From the NCBI GenBank assembly GCA_028023455.1, contig JAQFVV010012446.1, forward strand, positions 5,519,501-5,583,500: 64,000 nucleotides of DNA. Reading direction: 5' to 3'. Shown piece by piece: positions 12,090 through 23,405 of this stretch (within the stretch, counting starts at the first letter, position 1; every line of letters begins with the position of its first letter). Under the pieces are notes generated by a model. The model was not told the DNA's origin, did not search any database, and saw only the letters and a list, made by a program, of their open reading frames with translations. Position numbers and translations under genes: made by a program. This DNA is from Epiperipatus broadwayi (taxonomy: Eukaryota > Onychophora > Udeonychophora > Euonychophora > Peripatidae).

Positions 12090-12225
12090 TGCAGAGTCAT
12101 CTATTGCAAGTTTGAGTAAAAAATGAATACCAAATGGTATAGTGCTATGAAATCTCTATCTCCAGACTGACCAGTTTCTGACCTTTACCTTCATCAATGA
12201 AAGACTAGGATTCAAAGCACAAGAA
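12090..12225 (+). repeat. Foldback family A variant
   Basis: Contains GAGTCATCTATTGCAAGTTT and GCTATGAAATCTCTATCTCC, then CCAGTTTCTGAC and TTCATCAATGA. This is a variant of the widespread family A, closest to 14135-14270. Confidence 0.5.
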
Positions 12226-12872
12226 AAACGTATTAGGTCGTAGGATGTTGTTGATATTATGCATTTATTATTTTGCTCTTTAGGCCATTTTATAAGCAAC
12301 TTTTCTCTCAAAAAGCTGAAGTGGTATTTGTAACAAAAGTATTAAAAAAATGGTAGTGTAATCAATCATAATTAGCATTTGGAAATGAAAGATTTGTTGT
12401 TGTTTTTTTTTTATTGTAAAGCCTATCAAATTCTCAATTCAGATAATCAATTAAGTTTTGCCTCCATTAAATACTGAGAAAATTTCTTTCATTCTATTTG
12501 TAGCCTAATATGAAATAGAAAAAGTAATGTTTTCTTAAAAATCAATTGGTGAAAACAGTCATCGCAATTTACTCTTGAAGTCGAAGATTGGAAACCTTAA
12601 AGTCCGTTCTAACTTTCTTCTTAGATCTAAAATAATAACTGTAATACATTATTTGTCTTAAATATCACAGTAAGTGTGAAGTGGGATAGCTGATATAAAG
12701 GATATAAGGTGGAATGACAACTGTCACCGTAACTGTGTTGAAAATAGAATATTTCCTAGGAAAAAATATATGAAAAAAGAGTATTCGCTTTTCTTAAACA
12801 AAAATAAATAAAAAATGATTTCAATTTAACTTTTATAATCTACACGTTATGCAGTAGCGAAGTATAACTTAC

Positions 12873-13024
12873 TTTATCTATTATTGCTCCGGCATCTATA
12901 ATTGCCTGTACCGTGTAATTACTCTCTTGGCTGCAAGCTAACTGAAGGGGTGTGAATCTGCTTGTTCCTTTATTATTCACATCTGCACCAGCTTCTATTA
13001 ACATCTGTACAACATTATCAGTGC
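12873..13024 (-). CDS. Ankyrin-repeat gene exon (two repeats)
   Basis: A 152-bp minus-strand exon with acceptor CACTAG and donor GTAAGT. Its first two bases complete a serine codon from the previous exon, and it ends on a codon boundary. The translation contains two canonical ankyrin segments: V-V-Q-M-L-I-E-A-G-A-D-V-N-N, then F-T-P-L-Q-L-A-C followed by V-Q-A-I-I-D-A-G-A-I-I-D-K. The TPLxLA and GADVN motifs are diagnostic of the fold. The exon continues the repeat begun at the end of exon 20096-20335, which confirms the exon order. No catalytic residues are expected in this family. It is separated from its neighbours by introns of about 7 and 9.3 kb filled with repeats. Confidence 0.88.
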
Positions 13025-13079
13025 CTAGTGAGTTAAAAATAAATATTAATCAAGATTTTGAAGAACTTTCTACATTAAT

Positions 13080-14090
13080 TAATAACATCATACGATTAAT
13101 ATTTCTATAGTGTAATTTTCACTACACCACTCTCACGCAAGATAGGGACTGGTTTCTATTCCATTTTAACACCTTGTGAAGGAATGTAATCGTAAATATA
13201 TGACCAAAGACATATGAAAAAGATGGTATGATTGCCAAGATGCATATTTCATGCTGAAACAGCACTCATTAGATAGCCCTGATCACAATCTCTTACACAT
13301 ATCTTTATCATTGTTCAGTATATATATATAGATAACCAATTATTACAGTTTACTTGATAAGCATCAAACTTACTGCCCTCACACTTTGACAGAAGCCACT
13401 TAATAGAAATATATTAATAATTTTTATTAGTCATTCATTAGACTATAGATTATCCACTTAATGAATAATATTTCTGTAGTGTAATTTTCACTGCTTCACT
13501 CTCACGCAAGATCCGGACTGGTTTTTATCCCCTTTTAACACCTTGTGAAAGGGTGTGATCATAAACACATGACCAAAGACGTGAAAAAGATGTCAAAATT
13601 GTTTGTGCCAAAGTTGTGAGGGCAGTAAGTTTGACACTTATCAATTAAACTGTAATAATTGAAAGGTTGCTAGTCTTTCACATGCGCCTACTGTTGTTTC
13701 TCAGACAGCCAATCAGATTTTAAACAGCGGTCTTAAGAACGATCAGGCCTTGACACATGACAGAGATTTTGATAAGAAAAGGATGATACTAACCTTCTCT
13801 CTACTTAACTTTTTATATATATAAGCCAGTCTTGATAAAGGTATGTATAAGAGATTGTAATCTAGGCCAACTGATGAGTGATGGTTCAGCGGGACATGTG
13901 CATCTTGGAGATCATGTCTTTGGTCATGTTTATGATTACACCACTCTACAAGGTGTTAAACGCGAATAGAACCCGGCCCCTTCCTTGTATGAGTGGTGTA
14001 GTGAAAATTACACTACAGAAATATTATTCATTAAATAAATAATCTTTAGTCTAATGAATGACTAATAAAAATTATTAACATCAATCTCTA
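13080..14090. mobile_element. Nested cluster of foldback family F
   Basis: Three family F pieces lie here: 13080-13270 (+), 13420-13620 (+) and 13840-14082 (-). The outer arms at 13410 and 14082 both read AATAATTTTTATTAGTCATT inward. An inner inverted pair, 13331-13395 and 13606-13670, shares AAACTTACTGCCCTCACA. This nesting needs at least two insertion or duplication steps. Relatives are at 35165-35580, 41440-41625 and 62285-62440. Confidence 0.65.
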
Positions 14091-14134
14091 ACTTCTATAT
14101 TTTGAAGAATAATTATCTTCACTTTAATCTAGAG

Positions 14135-14270
14135 TCATCTACTGCAAGTTTGAGCAGTCAATCGATACCAGATAGTGCAGCGCTATGAAATCCCCATCTC
14201 CAGATTGATTGGTTTCTGGCTTTTTACTTTCGTTAATGAAGATTAGAATTTAAAGCTTTGAATCTTAATC
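14135..14270 (+). repeat. Foldback family A variant
   Basis: Similar over most of its length to 12090-12225 (GAGTCATCTACTGCAAGTTT, GCTATGAAATCCCCATCTCC). A diverged copy. Confidence 0.5.
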
Positions 14271-15887
14271 TTCAAGATTGGTCAGACAGGAATTTTGCAA
14301 TAAACCTTATGATATCCATTGATTACTCAAGCTTACAATATGGCTCCACAATAGGTTGAAAGTAATCAGCTGCTCTTCAACTCATATTATCAATCAGCAA
14401 GTTTATACGACAAAAAAATAATAATAATAATATCGAAATATGTTTTCTTTTGCAATATTTTTTTGTTTTTATTAAGTTCTTAACTTTGTTTCTGATAGAA
14501 GATTGTTATGATAAATTGTATAGAATCTTTGTTTGAGAATATATTAACAAAGTAGGAAATGACTTGTTAACAACGTTGGAGCAGTTTGTAAAACTGGTAT
14601 TTGACACAAAAGGACCATCTTGAATAATTCCTTCAGGCAATTGTATTGTGTTTTCTGGTTAGTATGACTCTAAATAAGACATCCTCCTACTTCTCACACT
14701 TTACGAGATCATTCATATAATCTCATAAAACTTTCAATAAATTTATATAGAATTTATCAGCAAAAAGGCCAGGATAAAGCAGTTTCCATATAGTTAAGAG
14801 CATTGCATTAAAAGCAAAAAAACACATCAGTTTTACTGAAGTACAAGTACATATATACTTAACCTAGATGTAATTAAAGGGAATTTAAACCCAGACTATC
14901 AAGCTCCCTACAGTCATCCATTCTATCCAGTATAACCGATACATATGATCACATACATGATTGAAGTCTATCCATTAAAGTGAACAGATTTGCTATCTTA
15001 ATTTAAACTAAGCACTGATTTTATATATATATGAGATGATGATCCGGACCAACTAATGAGTGCTGGTATCAGTTTTACATAAACAAATTTGATTAAATAT
15101 TTGCCTGAAGATTTTTGATGATGGCATATTAGATGGGATAATATGTTGGACTATTGTCTATTTGTGTGTTATGACTAACAAGTTGTTTGTATTTAAAAGT
15201 TTAAAATTTTCTATACATTCAATATTTATTGATAGATGATAGTCCACCATATTATCAAAACTTGATTAAATGTTTCACTGATTTAATTAATTTGTGAGTT
15301 TTTTGACTTTTAAATATGGCATAAAAAATCACTCTTCAAAGATATTAAGGCAATAAATATTAAGTCTTAATAATGAAAGTTTGAAGTTTTGAAAATATAG
15401 GCATTGATAATTTTATCCGTTCTTAATACTTTTCCGCAAATTTTTCATTTTAAAAAAAAAAAAAAAAATGGCTGTTTTTTCCCACAAGTGATTAAGCAAT
15501 CTTTTGAAACTAAGTGTTATTGCTAAATTACAGCATAGTGAATGCTGTGATGTTTTATCACTGACCTACAAGTTTGAATTATTTATAAAATTACAAATTT
15601 GAACTCTCTCGTTTCAAGTAACTAACGAGTGTTTACAACTTGTTCGCATTTTGGGAAGACGGTTTCTTTCTATCAAGAAAGGCAGAGTATTAGTTCTGAC
15701 TATATTTAATCCTGATTTATTTGCAGTAAAACTTTTTAGAGATTGTAGCTAGTGTATTCTACTCTAGTGGTTATTTCATTGAGATTTTATCTTTTCTTTT
15801 TATCCAGATCATTCTTCACAGAGTAATTACTTTTCACCCGAGATGTTGTATTAATGAATAATTCCATTTCTAGTTGTTGAATATACA

Positions 15888-16400
15888 CAGTGTGTACCAA
15901 TGAAAAAGTGACTGATTCTCTCTTCAAGTTACCTGTAGTATCATTTCTGAATCAACGCATGTGTTAAATAGTGAATGACCACAAAAACTTTAATGCCTGA
16001 ATGTGTCTGATTCAAGAGTTATAACATGAAAGGTGAATGTGTGCTTCGTTACTGTTAACCTGTGATGGAATAATGGAATAACATTAAATTTGTTTTAAAC
16101 TGAGCAAAACAGCTACTGAAACGTTTGAAATTATTCAAATTGTTTACGGTAGTGAAATCATGTCACAAGAATATTTTCAAATAAATTTCATGATGGCAGA
16201 AACAGCATTAAAGATGATCTATTAAGGTATAAAAAAAGGGGCATATTTCACGTCGTAACCCATGATCCAGACATGCTAGCATCTTAGAAATTGTTTTAGT
16301 CAATAGCACTATGCGGCTATGTAACACATACATTGATTCAGAGATGGTTTTGCAAGAAGCTTGGAGAACCAGTCACCTTTTCACTGACACGTTGTATTCA
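15888..16400 (+). mobile_element. Mariner-derived foldback with a transposase HTH relic (copy 2)
   Basis: The terminal inverted repeats match each other (GAAAAAGTGACTGATTCTC on the left, GAAAAGGTGACTGGTTCTCC on the right, read inward) and match copy 1. The interior plus strand reads C-F-K-L-S-K-T-A-T-E-T-F-E-I-I-Q-I-V-Y-G, then S-E-I-M-S-Q-E, and in another frame G-R-N-S-I-K-D-D. These are recognisable segments of the first mariner helix-turn-helix. No catalytic domain is present. The open frame at 16311-16514 is only terminal-repeat sequence. Confidence 0.75.
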
Positions 16401-17429
16401 TACAACATTAAATGTGGCAATAAGAAGTGCAATTTAGTAAAAATGTTACCAGTCTACAACACACACACAAATATATACATATATTGTAACAGATCATATC
16501 CAGCCACATGCTGAATGTGAGGGATCACTTACTCTTAAACCAACTATATTAGTTACTCATTTGCTTGAAGGTATATTTATATATTGATGATGATCATCAT
16601 GCCAGACTGGGGGAAAGGTGATATATACATAAGAATTATCAATTTATGTTGTCGGTACATATGCTTTTAATCAACAGACTGATTAGATTTCTCAACATAG
16701 TTTCTCTGGCATTTAACCTATAAGTAACGTGATGATGAAGTACTTGTATAATTAAAGAAAGACGGTCATAATAAATGTTACGGCATCTCCATGATTACAT
16801 GACAAATCAAACCCCATTCTGTTACATCTGTAATCACCCGTAATGCTAGTTCTTATCATTCTAATTTATGTTTGATACAAATAATTTGGAAATCACACAC
16901 CCACTACATTTATCTCTTAGATTGAAGTATATTTATATCTATTTTGGAATGTGGTGTCTATAGAACAAAGAAGAAAAACATACACCTGACATTAAATTTC
17001 AAAAAAAAAAAACTAATAATTTAACAGAATCAAAAAAAAAATTTTAATACGAAAGCAATTTAAATTTTAATTACTTAACAAGTAAATAAGCATTTTCTTT
17101 TTTATATAATGGATAAATTTTAGCTAAATATTTCATTATTTTAATAACTTTAGTTCTGTTTAGTTATCCATTGTCTAATAGGCAAAATATACAAAATAAC
17201 ACACTCAAAAGAAAAATATATGTACAAACAAAAAATATTACTCTCAAGTGTATGTGTGAGAATTAAAGATACACATTGACAAATAATCAATGTGAAAATA
17301 TGAAAGAAAAAATAAAAAAATAATCTCATCTTATTGAGCTCTGCTAACAAAATGATTAAAAACGTACATACTTATATCTATCTGTTCATGTTTTATGTAC
17401 ACATATATGGTTAAATAAGCGACAATTTG

Positions 17430-17960
17430 GTATATAATAGGCCTTCCTTCTATAATGGTCCCAAATCACTTTAGTTTCCCGTCTCTGGTAGATATGATTA
17501 TAAGTGGCTTTCCAACTTTCTGGATTCTTGTGTTGATTTATACTCTTTCTAATTCAACTTGCATTCACATATAGATGGTAAGGCATTTGTCTGTACATCT
17601 GGTCATCATGGATTGCACAGAATATAAGAGTCGTAATAGTCATCTTTTCAATCTCTATCCAACACTCCTTTAGCGGGTTATTTCACAATCTTCTCTATTA
17701 GGCAGACAACCAAGTCGTGGGGTGGCACATTCATATTTTCATATAGAATTGTTGCAATTGGCACTCAAAGGACTTCCTCGCTCTTCCATTATTAAAATTA
17801 CTTTAGTAAAGTGAAAATTTTCCATTTCTTAGATTTGAACACCATCTTATTTATGGAAGATTATTACCAATGATTAAACTGTAACTTACTAGAGAAATGA
17901 TTTTTGTTTTTTTCTTCTTTATCATGGTCTGGTACCCAGTTTGATCTTCCACACCAAATC
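17430..17960. other. Unassigned mixed-composition stretch
   Basis: Clearly less AT-biased than the flanks, with stretches such as GGCAGACAACCAAGTCGTGG and TGGTCTGGTACCCAGTTTGA, but no open frame, splice-bounded exon or match to other repeats in the window. It may be an old LINE 3' part or another repeat. No function is assigned. Confidence 0.3.
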
Positions 17961-18188
17961 AACAATAGGAGGAAAAAAACAGTGAAAAAATAAAGTGATC
18001 GTATTTATATCCAATCAATCCATAATGCAAATAGATACAAAAGATAACACAACATTAACATTATCTTTTTTTTTTGTAATTAATACATATATATATACAA
18101 TAAAAAATAGAAATGAGATAATACCCCTGTAAATAGAAATAACCTTTAACCTTTGATGTTACCAAGAAATTATCAATTACTATTAACT

Positions 18189-18330
18189 GACAATCCCTGA
18201 AGCCAAAGCAGTTTTTTCGTTAAACCTATAATTGCTCTTTTGTTTGAGTTTTTGTTGAAGTAAAAAAACTCAAACAAAAGAGCTATTATAGGTTTAATGA
18301 AAAAACTGCTCTGACCTCAGGGATTGCCAA
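18189..18330. mobile_element. Hairpin element with 65-base arms
   Basis: The left arm has CAATCCCTGA, GCAGTTTTTTCGTTAAACC and TGCTCTTTTGTTTGAG. The right arm carries the same blocks on the other strand with only a few differences. The loop is about 10 bases. A cruciform or long RNA hairpin could form. Confidence 0.75.
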
Positions 18331-18752
18331 TTAGTAATAATGATTAGTAAAAATAGGCAAACAGACATCATTATGTTGGCAGAAATAAACAGCATTACAT
18401 TATCCAAACAATAGTGAAAGAAACGAAATTAGGTATTGGAAAGAGAAAAAGAGGAAATATTTGTAGAATGGAGAAGTGTAAAATTACAATTTCCCAAAGG
18501 TGCAAAATTTTCCTTATGTACGATCATGTGCAGAAAGTATTTATTTGATTTTAAGTTGAAGAAATTATATCATGCTAATATGGAATTGATAACATTAAGT
18601 CCAAAACTTAAAAGATAATAAAAGTGATTTAAACAAAATGTTTTGATGTTGACAGACCTGTCATACTGCATAAGTATAATGCAGGAATTATTTCAAGATG
18701 TAGTAGAAGAAATTAGAGTAAAATTTTTGTGTAGAGTGTTATTATATCATTA

Positions 18753-18806
18753 CCATCTAGCATCCATAGATTACTAAAACTTACACTAGGTGGCATAATC
18801 GTAGTG
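18753..18806 (+). repeat. Family A terminal fragment
   Basis: CCATAGATTACTAAAACTTA followed by CACTAGGTGGCA matches the right end of family A near 26785-26825. Confidence 0.5.
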
Positions 18807-20095
18807 AAAAAAAAAAGAAATTTTTCAGTAAATTTTACAGATGTATAATGATTTATATGATGGAAATAATAATTTTGGTTTGTTCCACGTGCGAAGACGT
18901 AATGCCCATAATTTATTCTGTGTATTTATATACTGAAATATAAAAAGAAAATATCTACATAAAAATAAAAATACATAATTAAATTTCAAATTATTTCATT
19001 CTTTCAACAGAATTTTGTAACAAATTAGAAACAAATACAAAAACAAAAAAAAAAAGAGAGATTAAAATAAAAAAAACAGAAAAAAAAAACTAGCAGAACA
19101 TCACAAAGAATTTAAAAATAAACAATAATAAATTAGAAAAATAAAATATGTTTTTTTACATGATTTTAATTAAAGGATAAGCCATATCATGCAAAAAAAA
19201 AAAAATTAAAGAAAAAAATGCATAAAAATAATATATATATATATAAGACGATACCAAGAAAAGAATAGAAAAATAAAAATAAATGGAAGTAACTATGAAC
19301 CATCAATCTGTCACTATATAGATTAAAAAACAATCCCAATATTTAAAATAGTTATTTATATAGCATTTTATACGCATATTATCGAGGTTATAGCCTCAGT
19401 AAATATTACTTAGGTAATCAATGTGCATTTAATAAATTTATAATTATAACAGTCAATTATAAAATATAATATTAAGAAGCTGAAACTTAAATGTTAATGC
19501 CTGAAGCGCTCTCTAGAGAGTTCTTTGTGAACTAATATATTAGAAATTGTATAACAGTTAATCTTTGAATTGACAATTGTAACACAGAGCTCACAATACT
19601 GTTTAGAAAATCCTTTTGGCTTGGCACAATCTTTTAATGTCAAAATTTACAATTCAGAGGTCAGCTGTTAGAGAATCCTAACATCTTATTTCAAGGGGAA
19701 CTTTAAGAAAAATTTGACATAAAGAATTTAAATATAAAAAAACTATAAGGCAAAAATTTTCTGTCTAAAGATGAATTTATATATCTAAATAATAGTGTCA
19801 TTACCATACAAAACTTGACCACTACTGTGGAGGTTTATTAATGTTTGTCATTCCATAACACAAATTACTTTAATATCAAATAAGTTTAAGATAAGCTTTT
19901 TCAAAAAATGAATGACAATTTTAAAATTAATAAATAAAAAAAATTATAATATGCTAGTAATAATAATTTGATTTATTCTCAACTTTAGAATAATTGAAAT
20001 ATTTTTATAAAATTAATGAAACTATATTAATACTTTTCAAAATAATAAAATAAACTATTATTAATAATATATATTTGTATTAATTTGAAACTTAC

Positions 20096-20335
20096 TTCTT
20101 TCAAATTGAAGTGCTAAAACGAGTGAAGGCAACATGGGAACTTTATATACATAATCTTCGCAGTAACGTTTTACCGGAATAAGAGCGTTGGGATCTGCTC
20201 CAGCTTTAAGAGCAGACTTGATTTTTTCTGGATACTCTTCGATAATCCCTTCAGCTAATTGCCATAATAAAGGATTCACATCTTTCCATTCGTCATCCAC
20301 TGCCAGTAAGTGTTCTGTCAGGGACTCCCCTTCGA
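20096..20335 (-). CDS. Ankyrin-repeat gene exon (about 80 residues)
   Basis: A 240-bp minus-strand exon bounded by ATTGTAG and GTAAGT. It enters with two bases that complete the codon left by exon 36313-36403 and leaves one base for the next exon. It reads E-G-E-S-L-T-E-H-L-L, then an acidic helical stretch, then K-S-A-L-K-A-G-A-D-P-N-A-L, which is the typical second-helix and turn end of an ankyrin repeat. It ends with L-P-S-L-V-L-A-L-Q-F-E-R, the first helix of the next repeat, so the exon border cuts a repeat. Ankyrin repeats serve as protein-binding scaffolds, and the partner is unknown. Codon quality is clearly better than in the flanking AT-rich DNA. The reading frame runs open past the acceptor into the intron, but the splice signals fix the border. 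Confidence 0.8.
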
Positions 20336-20597
20336 CTACAATGATCAAATAAAATAGGTTTGTCAAACAAAAATGTAAAATATTTAAATATATGGGTGTC
20401 CAGAGACCGACTGTTACCAAGTATGTTTTGAAAACCCTTATGATTCGACATGTTTTTATTACTTTGCTTACTACCCAAATTAAAATCATTTTCACTTGGA
20501 TATTGTTTTCATAAGTAATCTAAACAAAACAAATGAACATTGCTTCAAATCCCTATTATTTCTTATTAAAGAGATGACTGAAAGAACAAATAAAAAT

Positions 20598-20650
20598 ACA
20601 ATGGCAAGATCGTAAGATCAAACAATATGTTCTTCAACCTTTTGGATGTG
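20598..20650 (+). mobile_element. CFDP2-like LINE scrap
   Basis: ACAATGGCAAGATCGTAAGA, then AACAATATGTTCTTCAACC and GGATGTGATAATC, is related to 40742-40800 in the plus-strand LINE (W-Q-D-x-x-x-x-Q-Y-V-L and G-C-D). It joins directly to the hammerhead-family repeat that follows. Confidence 0.5.
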
Positions 20651-20659
20651 ATAATCTTT

Positions 20660-20830
20660 ATGAAGTATTATCACTTTATCTTTCTTATTGCATTGCCAAA
20701 TCCATATAATATTAAATCATCCATCTATGCTCTTTGTTACTGTTTTACAATGCTTTTATTACAACCCAATAGGACAGTTTTGATTGCCACAGCAATCTTT
20801 TTCAGAACTTCTACTTATACTTCCAAACTT
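20660..20830 (-). repeat. Hammerhead-bearing repeat family, degenerate copy
   Basis: Same segment order as 379-560. On the minus strand the core near 20780-20818 reads CTGAAAA, a stem-loop around TTGCTGTGGCAA, then AAAAC and TGTC. It has lost the G of CTGANGA and part of GAAA. Confidence 0.6.
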
Positions 20831-20879
20831 TAAGGTTTGGAAGGTGAAAAGATACATTTGCAGAACACAAGGGCAAATC

Positions 20880-21470
20880 AAAAATTATTTGCACTTTGGT
20901 TTCTATTGGCCATACTGTCTTATCAGTAATTTCTGTATGAAGTAGCTATTCTCTTGTCATTGCTATGCAGTTTTGAACATGTTACCTGCAGTGCAAGAAA
21001 CAATGGCAGCCCCATTTGTGATTTGCACAAAAGAAGAGCAGCATGAAATTATTATTATTTTTTTTTTGTGGTTTGAGGGTGTGTCTGGTACCGATATTTA
21101 TTTGTGCACATTACGGAGAGTGTTTTATTGAACAGAAAAGTTCAAGGAAAGGAGCATAACTTCTAGCCATGAAGAAGGAGTCAAAGATTCATACTTGATA
21201 AAGAAATGAAGACAGTGGCGCACTCGTGGTTTGCAGCCCAAAACATTTTTTAACAAGAGAATACAAAAGCTTGTAGACAAATGGACAAAATGCAAGCAAA
21301 AAAACAGAATATTTACATTGAAAAATGATATATTTGTCTTTTTTGAAAAAGAGCAGATAATTTTTTTGACTTATCTTCATGTACAATAATAGAACAGCAT
21401 TTTCTTTATGTGAATGTATTTCCACTTCATAGATTGGTTGGATAATCATCGCAAAACTCATCTTAATATA
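20880..21470 (+). pseudogene. Mariner-family transposase, internally deleted
   Basis: From the ATG at 21003 the frame reads M-A-A-P-F-V-I-C-T-K-E-E-Q, then F-L-W-F-E-G-V-S-G, the start of a well-known mariner family transposase, with frameshifts and stops after the first 30 residues. A later segment near 21215-21300 reads L-Q-P-K-T-F-F-N-K-R-I-Q-K-L-V-D-K-W-T-K, the conserved C-terminal end. The middle, which would hold the catalytic D,D34D triad, is missing. The upstream text (GGGCAAATCAAAAATTATTT) looks like the terminal repeat. It is therefore a dead internal-deletion copy. Confidence 0.8.
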
Positions 21471-21639
21471 GTATTTTTACTACCTTCTCTTAGAGGTAGA
21501 ATGGTCATATTTGTTTGCCAAAGATTGCTTTTGATGATTACATAGAATAATTACAAAATGTTTCATAGCGAAACAATTAATGTACTTTCCTCCATGCCTC
21601 AGACTAGGGTTCGAAGTTGGGTTGGGTAAATCTTTGATT

Positions 21640-21900
21640 TTATTCTTATGCTCCAGACAGTCTTAGAAATTTTTTTTTTTCAAGTAGGCAATCCATAAGT
21701 AACACAAAAAGCTATCTAATCATTGATCAGTAAATAGCTATTCTTAGAGAATTAAGCAAAAAAAAAAAATGGTGTTAGCTAATCTGACAGGCAAGGTCTT
21801 TTCTTGACAGTTTCCCTTAGAAGGATGTCAAAGAGGTCTTCGCTATGCAATGCATTACTTAAAGGCTGGCCTAATTCTTATTTCTTATACTATAATGAGT
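21640..21900 (+). repeat. Dispersed repeat D, copy 3
   Basis: Shares GCTATCTAATCATTGATCAG, AAATAGCTATTCTTAG and TGGTGTTAGCTAATCTGACA with copy 1. Degenerate. Confidence 0.45.
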
Positions 21901-22229
21901 AATTTCAAGAGTTTGTCAAAATTTTGCCCATAATTTTTTTAAATAGTTAAATACTAACCTATGTTGCATATGACGTTTTTACTCAAAACCTACTCCTGCT
22001 AATGCACTCAGATTAAAATATATTAAAAAAAACTCCTCGGGGTTACTGAAATTTAAATCTAGAGTTTAACATCATGCACTTTATCAGATCATTAACTAGG
22101 GACTTTTTTTTAAAGTACTGAACCCACAAAAAGGTCGTAATAATCTGGATGTCAAAAATGATTGCAGTGATCGCCGCCTTAATCTGACATTAATCTAAAA
22201 TACATTTTCAATTTTAATCAATCAATAGT

Positions 22230-23130
22230 ATTTTGGTCCAGAGTGCAGTCACATCATAAATTTCATCCATTTCTCTATTCTGTTCTCTTCATTGGCCAGC
22301 TCTTCATTTCCACAAAACTCTTCCTATATTTTACATCATCCAGCAAGGTTGATCTTTTTTATCCTTTCTTCTTGCTTCCAATCACCATTCCCTCTAAAAG
22401 ATCGTTCGTTAAACTATTCTTTCTTCTCATATGTCCAATCCAATTTCTCTTTCCATCTCTAATTTCTTCAATCAATCCTCTTATTTCGGTTGCTCTTTTC
22501 AAAACTTCATCATTTTACTCAACCGATTTTCCCCCTCCTTCTTCATGATCACATCTCAGAGGCTTCCAATCTGTTCCTATTTTTTTTACTCATTGCCCAC
22601 TTTCACAATCATACAATAATACACTCCACACATAGCATTTAATTCATCTTTTCTTTAATTCTCTCTTCAAAGGTCCACAAAATATTTTCTTAGAATCTCT
22701 GAGTAAATGTCTTCTTTGCCGATATTCTTCTTTTAACTTCACCTTCACTTTTTCGATCTTCATTCAATCAACTATTCAACCATTAACTTGTTGAACTATA
22801 TTATTGTATATTTAAACTTGCAGTCTTTTTGTATTCCTCTCAATCCATAAACTCTTGGTCTTCTAAACATTAATCTTCATTCCATATATTCTTCCCCCAA
22901 TTTATTCAACATGTTTTGAAGACACTTTTCATCCTCAGCCGTAAAAGCTATATCATCTGCAAATATCACACATTTCACTGTTCTATCTCCAACATTTACT
23001 TCTCCACAATCTAAATATTTAACATCATCTAAATAAATATTAAAAAGCACAAATGACATAATGCATCCTTGACTAACTCTTCTTTCAATATTCACTTGAA
23101 CAGTATCATTATTCTCCAGTCCAATTCTTA
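22230..23130 (-). mobile_element. Non-LTR retrotransposon RT and C-terminal fragment
   Basis: The minus strand between 23095 and 22877 reads S-Q-G-C-I-M-S-F-V-L-F-N-I-Y, then V-I-F-A-D-D-I-A-F-T-A-E-D-E, the two central palm motifs of a LINE reverse transcriptase with the FADD catalytic pair intact. After a frameshift it continues Y-G-M-K-I-N-V-x-K-T-K-S. Lower coordinates give the C-terminal region: I-L-C-G-P-L-K-R-E-L-K near 22680, L-E-A-F-E-M near 22560, and R-N-W-I-G-H-M-R-R-K near 22430. The many stops make it a pseudogene. A related short piece lies at 49235-49370. Confidence 0.8.
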
Positions 23131-23267
23131 CTTTTTGCTCAGTAAGGAATGGGATAAAAAAAATTGTTCCGTCTTTTCTTTGGATGGCTATCCAAATCTT
23201 ATTTATAAAATTCCAAATATAAAAAAAGGAAAATGATTAATATATTCATTTATTCTCATTACTTCTA

Positions 23268-23405
23268 TGCCATCTAATGTTAGTAATCAAAAGATGCTAG
23301 ATAGTAGTGCTTAATAAATCCTTAGCCAATACTGACCTATACAAATATTCCCATAGGCTGGTTTCTATCTTACGGCTTTCATCAGAGTTTTAGGATTTTT
23401 TGAAC
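23268..23405 (+). repeat. Family A degenerate fragment
   Basis: GCCATCTAATGTTAGTAATC, then AGGCTGGTTTCTATCTTACG and TTTCATCAGAG, follow the order of family A. Strongly diverged. Confidence 0.4.

Larger units (their letters stand above)
3565..12872. other. Ankyrin-gene intron of 9.3 kb, rich in LINE and DNA elements
   Basis: Contains the LINE remnants at 3850-3960, 4280-6310 and 11280-12020, SINE-like copies at 6730-6875 and 7915-8060, a foldback at 8250-8540, repeat D (minus) at 9410-9640, and the Tigger-like element at 9753-10820. The stretches 8550-9400 and 12230-12860 show nothing recognisable. Confidence 0.55.
13025..20095. other. Ankyrin-gene intron of 7.1 kb
   Basis: Contains the nested foldback cluster at 13080-14090, a family A variant at 14135-14270, the mariner foldback at 15888-16400, the unexplained mixed-composition stretch at 17430-17960, and the hairpin at 18189-18330. 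The stretches 14300-15880, 16520-17430 and 18820-20090 are AT-rich and show nothing else that can be supported. Confidence 0.5.

Noticed and set aside
16311-16514. A 67-residue plus-strand gene
   Set aside because: The frame is the terminal inverted repeat of the mariner-derived foldback.
22243-22548. A 101-residue plus-strand gene
   Set aside because: It is the antisense of the LINE C-terminal region, which reads sensibly on the minus strand.
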